DNA of 64,000 bases from Hofstenia miamia (taxonomy: Eukaryota > Xenacoelomorpha > Acoela). This document shows positions 50,481 through 62,400 of this stretch, piece by piece. The translations under genes were made by a program, and so were the position numbers. Below the pieces are notes generated by a model. That model was not told the origin of the DNA, ran no database searches, and saw only the letters and a program-made list of their open reading frames with translations. The stretch spans positions 614,873 through 678,872 of the forward strand of contig SCFE01000068.1 in NCBI GenBank assembly GCA_004352715.1. The letters are read 5' to 3'. How positions within the stretch are numbered: position 1 is the stretch's first letter; each line of letters opens with the position of its first letter.

Positions 50481-53400
50481 CTATTTATTATTAATTCGCG
50501 TTGATTTATAAACAAAAATTCAATAGATTATACAAATTAATGCAAATTTCTTTAATCAAAAGTATAACAAATAAATATAAAAGCTAGGGCAAATACTTGT
50601 GCTATTATTAGAGAAAGCAAAAGCAATAACAAGTTTATTTTAATTCATTAATTTTTAATCAAATATATTTCTATACAAGAATTTACAAAAAAATACCAAT
50701 TTAGTTAAATTTTTGAAATTTTGAAAAGGGAATACGTCCTTATAGCACTTGAAATAAATGTGATTTAAGTAAATTTTATTAAACCATGCAAAATGCAACT
50801 TGTGCTAAATCAATAAATATATCAGCACATGTCACTAATTATCTTGAGCCTATTTTTTAAAATTGAGTTAAAATTTTATATTACTATTAAAATATATTGG
50901 CAAAAACCATTTCTATTAGTAACTAAATATATAAATCACTTTCTAAAAATTCCCTAATTAGTAGTTTCGAACTAATTAACCAGATCATTGTTGAATCTTT
51001 TTAAAAACTGGTTTCGTTTAAGTGCATCTAATGTATATTTTATAAGCTATTTTTATTACTAAATCTGCATATTCTGCAAGATTTATTGAGATTTTCCAAT
51101 TTATGAAATGGAAAATAATATTCAACGATTAATCGAATTAGATTTGTTACAACTGCATGAAAAAAATTTTAATAGATGTCATAGGAAAATGTATGCCTAC
51201 ATATTTGCCAATGTTTAATAATGATTAAAATGCAAAGAATATTTTTAACTTTATAACTTACTGGAGTTCTGCAGTCATATATTAATTTGTAACCAATGTG
51301 CATGTATTAACATTTTACGATTTAACCTTAAAATGTTCAGCAATATCTAAAAATGTGTATGGTTTTTGAAAATAAATTTTCATTTCTGAGAAAAAAATAT
51401 GAAAACACCATTAAATAGAGAAAAGTCTCTTTTACTTTCGTTCTTAAGTCGCTACTCTGCGCCGCCCCATTGAAGCATGCCGTTGTGCAAGTGCTCAACA
51501 GCATTCGATTTTTCCCACGCCGCGCCTCAATGGGTTTGGGAAATCTATGCAGTTAAGGTTCTTTGGTACTCCCATGGGCTCAAAACCTTGTAAATACATG
51601 ACGCTAGATATTGAGAGAATTTCAATTTTTTTCAAAAAAAATCGTTATCCTTCTCAACTACTTCAGATAAACAATACGCTTTAATAAAAATTTTCAACTT
51701 TGCATTCAAGCATATCCCCAAGTACACCTGTCCATGCCCACGATCTTCAAATTTCTTAACAAGCTTGGGAAAATGCTTTGTAAATGTGGAAAAACAGATT
51801 CTGCTATTAAAAGAACACCACTCTAAATTGGTTTTGTTACATTCCTCAACATTTTTTCAATTAATTATCTAAAGCTAAATAAAGACAGCTTAGCATATTG
51901 GCGGTCAGTTAAGTATGAAATTTAACTTGGTTTTTTGTATCGCAATTTTCATGCTATAAGAACAACAGCTTACTAATTTTTTCAAATATATCAAAATAAA
52001 TATCATTTTCACTTAATTCTTTACTCAATGATTTCACATGCCCTCTATTGATTAGAAGGCATGTGAAATCATTGAATACTAGTGTTTTATTTTAGTATTT
52101 GTTCTAGATTGCTCAAGACTTATTAGTACGATTTTTTTAAGTCTTTCTTCATCCCTTTACAAGCTTGGTGATTGTGGGGTTGTGTGGGAACGTTAAGTTC
52201 CCAATGGGAATTGTGGGGTTCGAAACAAATATATTTGGTCTACAGGGAAGGCCCTGTTGTTTGAATTTCTACAGAAGTGACATTGTAAAATATAAATCAA
52301 TAGCTACCGTTTGTTAAATCGTCAATTTGTTTGCGTCTTGTGACTCTGGATTGTGAAAGCCTTTCTGCAGATTTCCACCTTCGTTTTGAAGAAGCAATGT
52401 TGTTTACATTCTTTTTCACAGTGATTCGATGGATTGTCGTTTCTAAACAGTTTAGGCAATCGATACTCATCTCAAAATAGATTAAAATTTACACTTCGCA
52501 CTTGTTGGCACGCAAAATAAATATTCCATCAATTGATGTTTAAAATATTTTTAGATTTACTAATTCAACACACTCTGCAGCTAAAGCAACTCTTCTGAAC
52601 AATAGAATCTTTGTGTCTAAAAAATTACTTCTGATAAATACATATGCCTCTCAAATTAGTTTATTTAATAGAACTAAGCAGATAATGACTATTAATGCCT
52701 GGTAAAATAGATGCCGTTTCCACTGATAGCTAAAATGTTGCTGCATTTGAACTATTGACCCCTCTGCTCGCTATTGTCACGGTGAGCTTTGAAATAATTG
52801 ATTAAAAATGTTTTTCTATTGAACTTCATTCAGTTTTTTCATTATCATTCACATCTAAGGTACAGTTTCTCAAACAAAATGTTCATTTTGAAAAAAAGTG
52901 CTTTCAACACATGATCTAAGTCAAATCTTTTATAAAACCTCTAATAGTAATATTTCTGTACATTTTCCTAATGCCCAATACTCTGCGTTTCACCTATTTC
53001 GCGAATACTTTCAGTAGAAAAAATACAAGTCTAAGAAACTCACGATACATTTGTGTTATCTCCCACAAATAATTGCAAAAATGGCTAATTTATCAACATA
53101 ATAATAATAATAACCCACACCCTATCCCAAACCATAACATTAACTCCAAACCTAACTCTGGCCATATCTCTAACACAACCTAAAGCATAATCCTAAACAC
53201 AACTCTAACTTAAGGTAAAATCTACCCTAACCCCAATCTTACCCACACCATAATATTATACTATATTCTTTATTATGGATGAGACAACTTAATGAATACA
53301 AATTCATTTTGAATTATGTACACAAAGTAACTTTCTGAAAAGATGTGACAGAAAGGACGCTGTGTTGATTGAATAAACACTGTCGAATCTTATAATTGCT

Positions 53401-56400
53401 TGAACCGCTAATTTGCATAATTAATAGTAGTATATTATATTGTAATTCTTATATAATTCATATAGAAACTTACTGAAATTAATCATTAATTTGCATATTC
53501 CTTCTACATAATGTTTGGGGATTGCGTTAGGTTAGGGTAGGAGTTTGGGTGGGTTAGGTCTCTAGTTATTATATTGATAAACTAGCATCATACTTTTGCA
53601 ATTTTTTAATGGGGAGGAGAGATAACTTAAAGTACCAAACTCACTATCCCTTAAAAAAGGAAATTCCTTTCTGAGATGTTGTTGGTTTATGAAACCTTAC
53701 GATTTGTTTAATGAAATCAGGTGCCTAGTGAAAATTATATTTTATATTTTTTGAAAGATTTAGCAACAGAAACGATTGTCAACAGAGCTAGTCACAGCTG
53801 AACAGATAACAGAATTCATTGCCCCTAATGAGAGATAATTTATTAATATCACTTTTATGAATAGGCATTAATTGAATTTTGTACCACATGAATGGCCATT
53901 CTTATGAAGATGTTGTTTTAGTCTTATTTACCAAATTCGTTATGCATTACTACTCTGTACTGTTGGGTGCAGGTCATCAATAGCAAAAAGCATCTTAACC
54001 CTATTCAACCTGAGAGGGTTGGTGGAATTTTTTCCGCTTATTAAACTTTCGATTATTTTTCTAAAAATTGTGAAGTTCTCTTATTGAACCTTGGTTACTT
54101 TTCCTGACATTCATTGGGATCATAGCATCCTCACTACATTTTTTTGACATCTGTTCAATTTTTGTAAAACATATTACTATTGTAATTATGAAAAACGTAA
54201 GTATAATATGCAAGAACATTAAATTTAATAAGTTAGGATTCAATTACAATGAACTCCCTTAATTCCTCCTGTTAAAACCAATATTTAATTTTGAAAAAAT
54301 TCCAAAATTTTAAGATTTGATGACGTTATTAAAAATAATGATTAAATTATATGCCCTTATTGATTAACAACTCTAAAGTCCTATTAAGCTGCCAACTCTG
54401 ATACTAAAATTTTTTACATAAAAGTGTGATAAACAATAAGCTCCAACTGTTGTGAAGTTTTAAAATTTTAGATACAAAAACATTAACTGCATAAATGCTA
54501 AGGCCACGGTTAGACTAGTGATTAGTTCAAAAGTGATCTGTCACATTTTGATAAAATCGCACGTCTAACCACCGAGATAATTAGCGATGTGACGTGTTTA
54601 AGTAATTTTTCTTGCTACCAATCACATAGTCTAACCGTAGCCTAACTGTGGCCTAAGAAACCAATTTTAAGAAAAATTATAATTATTTCTCAAAATAATT
54701 TCTTAAGTCTTCAAAAACTAATACTACAGAGTACTAATTTTTTAAATTATTAAGCATGAGACATTAGTAAAATATTTAACATAATATGAAGTACCTTCAA
54801 TCAAGATTAAACCAATTGCTCTGATGATAATCATAGAATATGTGAGATTAAAAACATATAATTAATAAATGTCTTTATGGCAAGCTGTTGTAGCAGGTTA
54901 GACTAATAAATTATATTGATGATATTTAGGGCAATGCAACAGCTGCAGGCAAAGAAAATGAGTGGCATAGTGGCGGAAATTGTCAAAGGCAATTAATTAA
55001 GAATTTTATATATCAAAATCATTTCCAAATGTCTACGAATTGCTTAGTATGAATGTACTGCTTAACATATTTTAAAGCGTTACCTTCTGATAGCATGATG
55101 GTATTTAGTCTACACCTCACTGAAATCATCCGTGGAATTTCAACGTAATACAATCAAATAAAAGAGGTGTTATTAATCAGCAGCTGGTTGAACTCAAGTA
55201 GATCGAAACAATGCAATACATCAGCAAGTAAAAATTTATAAAGACAGAAGACAATAAAAATTCAAAACTCCATTTACCACACACAATTGAATTCAATCAT
55301 TTAGGTTGAACTAATCTTTGGACTTTTCTTGAAGTCTAATCCTTTGCAGAACTTCTTGTCTAACGTGATGATCTGGAGTTGTATTAAAATGCATATTTAC
55401 ATAAGATAATGTACCAAAAAACCTCAGAATGTGAACGTTCACATCATTTCAGTAAATGAATTATTTGATTGAAATATAAGTGTGGATGCACATTTAATTT
55501 TTACTTCATTAAAATCATTCGATGTATGAAGGAGTGCAACTCCATGCTTTTGCAATACCCTTGAGAGTCTTTCATCAATAAATTTTAGTAGGGCAATTTG
55601 GTAAAACATTTTAAGCTTTCGGTTTCTCTTATGTATGATAACACAAGAAAATCTGAAAAAATCAAAAATTGATCAATTAGAGATAAAGGCTTCTTTCTAT
55701 GTGATAGTAATAATTAAAATATAGAATAGTTTCATAAAAAATATTGAGATTGATGAAGGACATGTTTGGTTTAAGAGGAATACATACAGATCCCTCGTTC
55801 ATCTGCTAAACAACTTTTCCAGATACCTCGCTGCTCGTCTCAGCAATTTTCTCGAAGTTTCGCAGTAAGCGGTCCATCATTGTGGAACAAATTACCAGAG
55901 AACCTTAAATCGATTTCTAATCTGAACAACTTCAAAAAGAATTTGAAGACTCATCTTTTCAGGGAATAATATTATAGTGTTTGATAGATAGTGCTCTATT
56001 CGCTTTTTGAGCTAATAATAATAATAATAATAATAATAATGTGTTAATAATAATAATAATAATATTCTTGAGGATGCAATCAAACTTGATAAAAACGAAA
56101 TGACTCTTGCAAAGTTTCTAATAAGAATTATATTAATGAGTAAAATGAAACATTTATCAAAATCTAAACATAGTTGTTGTTTAAAGAACTTCTGATAAAA
56201 TTTTTTCAAGCCAATAGATATAATGAAAATATTCACAAATACAACTAAGTTTTATTAAGAAATCTAAAACCTGTTTCAGCAAGTTAACTTTTCAATAAAT
56301 CTTAACTATTTTATGTGTTAATTTTTTTGAACTAGAGACAAACACTATTTTTAACTTTGTCATTATTTTTCGAAGAAATTGAAAAATTGTACACGTTAAG

Positions 56401-59400
56401 AGATCTATGCATACTTATACACAGTATGTCTTTATATATATATATATGTTGCATATTCATCGGTATATATAAACAATTGTGTGTTTTAGTGTGTGTATAT
56501 GTACGTCAATATATTGATTCATTTTGTTGAAATAGATCATACATAAGTTGATTCTTCCTTTCTATTGCATTAATTCATTTCAATAGTTTCTAGAATGATT
56601 CTAAAAATCTTTAAAAAATGTGAAATTAGTCTCTGTGGTTACTAAGTACAAAGCTTTTAAAAGTGCATCATAAGTTATGCAATTACCTGGTTTATGAGGC
56701 GGCTGACTTGTAGTTGGGCTGGCTAACGGCTGAGATGATTGCACGCTGCTGTTAGTGACCGATTTATGCTCTAAACAAAACTATAGCGAACAGATGTGCA
56801 TAGCTGAGACCATAAATTTTCCCAACATGTGTTACAGTTACACTCCTCACATTTCTATCTGATGCTCACTAAATCACCGCCAAAAATAGATTACGTCAAT
56901 ACATGTAACCCAGAAATGTCAGTCATAAAAGAGCCACAAACCCCATCACTTCTATATTTTATAGAGCATTATTGTAAATCAATTTTCTATATTTTAGATT
57001 CTCTACTTCATTCCCAAAATTTCAATATTTAGAAATATATGAGAATATTTCCTAAAAACATCGTGGAAAGTTGGTTTATGGAAAGCATACCAATTGATGA
57101 AAATGACGCTTCGCTGTACGGCCTACGTTCTTCTGGGATTGAATCAGAGCAGTTATTGCCGTCTAAGCTATCCGTGTCGAATGCGTCTTTGTTTAAAGGG
57201 AATAAAGTTCTGTTATCTACCGGTTCCTGCCTAAAACTCAAAAAGTTAAACGTGTCAAATTTTGTTAGAATCAACTTTGCAAATATAATATTTTATTATC
57301 ATTATTCACAAAACTTACACTCTAGAAATACTTTATAAATATTTTTCAAATTTTAGTTTTTTATTAAAAATTTCAAATCATATTTCCAACGTTGTTGCAA
57401 ATATTGAAAATTCAAAGATTAATGCATTATATAATCTGTGCAACAAATATTGCTTTGAATTTAGAGTCAATTACTATAATTTTTTTTAAAAAATATTAAT
57501 AATGATATTTGTATGTTATAGTTTCTCTTTCAATATAGAACGCGTTGACAAGAGATGACATCGGATTCAAAATTTTAAGATCAGATCCGATCCGCATCCG
57601 AAACTTCATGATCCGTATCCGATCCGATCCGATCCAATCCGAATTTTTAAAAAAAATAATTTTCGATCGGAAACGGATCCGAAAGTATATAAGTATTACA
57701 ACAATATATAAACATGGACTTAAAATATATTTATGTTTTTTTCAAATGCGAATAGAAAATGTTAGTGCTTCAAAACTGTCTTGAGATCAAAAATAGGCAT
57801 ATACGATATACCGGGAATGATAGGGTCGGGCTTGGACATTGGTATTTAGAAAATAGGACGAATTACGCAGTAGTGCATGCAATTCAACTCAAATGTAGTG
57901 AATCCTATATAACTTAAAAGCAAGGTGTTGAAAATTTTTGAAATATTACAATAGTATTAAATGCTCTTCTAATACTACAATCTAATACAATTAATTTTGG
58001 TCAAGTAAAACAAAATTCAAGAAATGTTTTTGTCAGCAATCATAAAATGTGCCTAAAATGACCGGATTTCGGCTGGGCGTGGACCTCAATTATCGGCTAA
58101 TGTCCATCTTGTTGGAAATAGATTGCTTCTTGTATCTGTAGTTGGTCACCCACAAGAAGCAAATCCCTTTCTGATTGGCCTGACTTTGATTATGAGTGGA
58201 AATTGATAATTGCGCTGCCAAAAGACCAACAAATTCATTTCTTTGCTTACTTATAAGCTTTGTAGTAACCTAGTTTATAAAATTGTTATAAACTATAATA
58301 AATAACATATTTATAGAGCATAAATAGTTGGTTTCTTATGGTATTACCAGCCCTATAAATTTTATTATGTCCAAATCTAAAAATCACCATTTTGCAATGT
58401 TACTGTGAATTGAGAATTGTATTTGGTTCAAAATTCAAACAACAAGATAAAACTTACTTCAAAATTGCAGCTAAGGCGATGAAAAGGAAAATAGCACAAA
58501 CAATGTCAATTTAAAAGTATAAACTCAAAATTTATATTGCATGACATTAAAAAATTGAAGTAGAGTTTTCAAACTAAATTTAAGATTTAATTATAAATTT
58601 TGAATTTTACTTTTCATTGAAATTTGATACTAGTTTGGATTACAAATTTTAAATTAAAAAATAGCAACATTAAATAAATTGATGCTCTATTATTGCTATG
58701 CAAAAGGTAATGCTCCATAAAAATTTTTGTATTAAGATTATAATAATCACGAACTTTCTGAAAACTCAGGTTGATCTTTGCATTGCAAGTTGCTTCTACT
58801 GCATCTTACATGAGAATGTTATAATTATATTAGTATCAATAAATTTGCCGGTGTTTGCAGCAATTAAGGTATTCCATTTGTTTCTCTATGTTTCTTCTGC
58901 ACATCCATTTGCAAATTTATACAAACAAATGTTTTTGGTTGCTTTACAATTTTATCTTTATGTAATGGCTAACATGAATCGCACTTTTAGATTTGAAATA
59001 TTCGTCAACAATTTTATAAGTTGTCGGAAAGAATAACACGGAACCTGTTGTATGAACAATTAAATTCAATTACAGAAATACACTTAGATTGAGCTTATTG
59101 ACACATTTAAAGTGGACTAAAGATAAATATGTGCGTAATGTATAAATGGTGCAATGTACACAATTTTTAAAAAAAAATTGGATCCGATACATATACGAAA
59201 TTTTCTGAAAATGTAAATCTGATCCGATCAAATTCCATCTCTGGCGTTGACATATGATTCTAAAACATTGTAAATAGTTGAAAAGTAATCAATTTTTTGT
59301 CTTTTTAGAGTCTGAGTGAAAGCAAAAGTGAAAGTAATAATATAAAAAATAAGCTTTGGAAATAGTCATTGTTTCATCAGTTGGAAAATGGCGAACAATA

Positions 59401-59424
59401 TTAAATCAAAATTCTTCAGAAAAA

Positions 59425-59469
<45 letters not shown>

Positions 59470-62400
59470 TAATATGTATCAATATATATTTTCAACTAAA
59501 TGTAGTTGAAAACTTCTTTGGTTGTATAAACATTTAAATCTTATAATTGGTTCCATCATAACAGTTGAGATTGGCTAAAGAAACAAATAAACATATGACA
59601 ACACTTATCGATATTGCAATGCCAAACTATAAAAATAATGTAAAATTATTAAATATGACATAATCTTTCTTCTTACAGTGAAAGCTTACAAAACTTACTT
59701 CAAATTTTGACTGGCAGATTTTATAAAATTTATAATAAAACTTTGATAATTTCGATGTCAATGATATTCTCAAGGATGCAATCGTCAGATGAATTTAGTT
59801 TGTGGAATGTAAACGAATTGAATAAAGAGCAAATTCAAAATGTAGATTTGTAAATAAATTATTAGGCACATTTGATTTCAAATTCACTTTTTGAATTATT
59901 AATATATGTAGAATGCTATTCTCAAATAAAGTAACTTACATTGAATGCAAACCAAATATATTATTAGCAGTTTATAGCAAGCCATTAACATGCATGGAAT
60001 ACAATCTATGAATTCGATGTTTATGAGGCACTTAGACAAATTTGCATAATTTCTATAAGCTCGAGATATTTTAAAGTTGTGTAAAAATATTTACAAACGT
60101 GATGGGAAAGTGGTATTTGAACGTAGCATGGATAAGTGCATACCTTGTGGGGTGTTGATCAAATGAAAAAATTTGCTGTTGTATTTTAATAAATGTACTC
60201 TTTAATTAACTAAATAGCACAAATGTTTCTTAAGAAAAGATGTGACAAATTAATTGAAATCTTGCCTGGAATGTAGATTTTATTGGTAAAGTACTCGTTT
60301 CACGCGATTGTAATCTTCAATTTCGCTGTTTTGAAATTCGTAATAAAAGCAATAAATTCGGTTAGCAGATGTACAGTAGATTGTGCTGAACAATTGAAGC
60401 AAAGAAAGAAACGTATGAATGTTTAATGTTTTAATTGATGAGCGCATATCGCAAAGAGGCAATAATAAAGATGAGCGAGCGCGAATGTCAACACTGAAAT
60501 ATATGTGAAAACAATACGGCAGTGTCTGAAATTTGAACTAATTCTATTCTTACCTATCGAAATCATTTGAATTTATAGAACTAAAGAAGGCTGGAAATTC
60601 TGGTTTTACTGTACATGTACCTAAATCCATATGTGCTTGAATTTGTGTGCAAATTATTGATCTATGCTGATGGTTCAGAGAACAGACTTGTCAACAAGCC
60701 GAAATTTCTCGTTGAAATTTTAAGTAAATTTGATTCGGCTCGGCTCGACTCAGCTCGGCTCGGATCGGCTCAGCTCGCCATATAAAATCTTTCAATTAGG
60801 CTCGTTTCAACTCGATATTTTTTAAAAATATTGCGATCTAAGAATTTTCATAGCTCTTCGTATTATTTAATAAACATTTCTAAAGAAAGCAATATTGAAT
60901 GAAAAAATAAGAAAAATCTGTATATTCAAATAAACAATCAGTACTACAAATTTGCCTTGCTTAAAAAGGGCACGTTATATATCCAATACTCTGCTCAAGC
61001 TCAGCTCGGCTTGACTAGTTAGAAGCTCGGTTCGCTGACAAATCTCAGAAATTTCTTTGATAGTTAACCATTAAAGATTCAATCGAAATCGTTAGTTTTG
61101 AAGGTGATGGTCAATTTCACAGATGTAATAATTAACATGAAGTATTGTTTCACTTGATAGCAACTAGAGATGAGCGCGATATATTATTAAAACCGCAGAG
61201 AAAATAACTTCACCACTAACCACCGATATGTCTGTTTTCTTACTGCAAACCACCGCAATAAATGAAATTTTACCGCGATATACCGCAACAATGTCTATTT
61301 TTATTTTCGTAAGAAATTAATAATATTTCTAAACTATTTTTTAGGATTATGGATCATTCGTAGAAAAGTTTAAAAACAATTTCTTAGGTATTTTGTGATT
61401 TCTTTTAATTTTATTAGAGCAGTATCGAATTTTCAATGAAATTTGTAAAAGTTACTTTTAAAATTTTTCATATGTTTTTTAAGAAATACTTAGAGATTTT
61501 AAATTTTAAGACAAAACACGTTATCTGTACAACTTTTATGCCACCGCAAGTTGTTTTAATTCTACCGCTATCCACTACAATTATGTAAATCGTTACCTCG
61601 GTGTACCGCACCGCGGCATACCGCGGTATTTCTCGGTATTACGGCACCACACTCATTTCTAATAGCAATACATGTTAGATTATATCCCAATCGATTTTGG
61701 GTTTAGGTTTGGATTCGTGTACTGAACGCGGTAAATGTAAACAAATCTTAGATTGATTGATTAAAAAGTTACTGATTTTGATATAAAAAAGTAATATCAA
61801 TCAATTGCTATATTTTACTTATCTAAAAAAAGACTGATATTGATCACCATTTGATTGGACAAAGTTCCAAGATATTAAATAATCTATACATCAATGTCTA
61901 TGCTTTGAGTCGGATCGAATTCGGACAGTAAATTTTCGGATTTGGTTTGGGTTGGGTCGATGCTAAGTCCATATTTTCACTTCTAACATATGTTTTACTA
62001 ATATTGCCAAAAGCGCATTTAAACATAATTTGTATTTGAATAATAAATTTATTTATTACACTAAAGCATGTTAACAAGCTAAAAAGATTGCAGAAGCAAA
62101 CACATATTTTCTGCACATTGAGCATTAATGTTAAAATACACTGTACATGTACATTCAATTTTTAAATAAAACTCAATTATAGAAGAATTCCACACATAAA
62201 CTTAGCCATCAAAGAAATTGAACACTGATATATTGATTTTTAATTAATGTACCCAGTGAAACCCTATTTCAATTTAGCCATCACCAACATCTTCTCTCCA
62301 AAATCTAAACCTTCAATTCAGGTAATGACAACTAATCAGGACTATATGTAGAGCTGTGCGGTTACGGATTTAACTGCGGTTACGGTTACAAATTTTCAAC

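Noticed and set aside
52025-52075. microRNA precursor
   Set aside because: An 18-bp perfect stem with no bulges and only scattered pairing outside it is shorter than usual animal precursors.
53110-53250. Interstitial telomere
   Set aside because: The CTAACC-like units are too degenerate and mirror-image units lie at the other end of an inverted-repeat element, so a transposon explains them.
58698-59036. 112-codon plus-strand hydrophobic frame
   Set aside because: Lies inside the hAT-type element and shows no transposase motif; a chance frame in AT-rich DNA is more likely.
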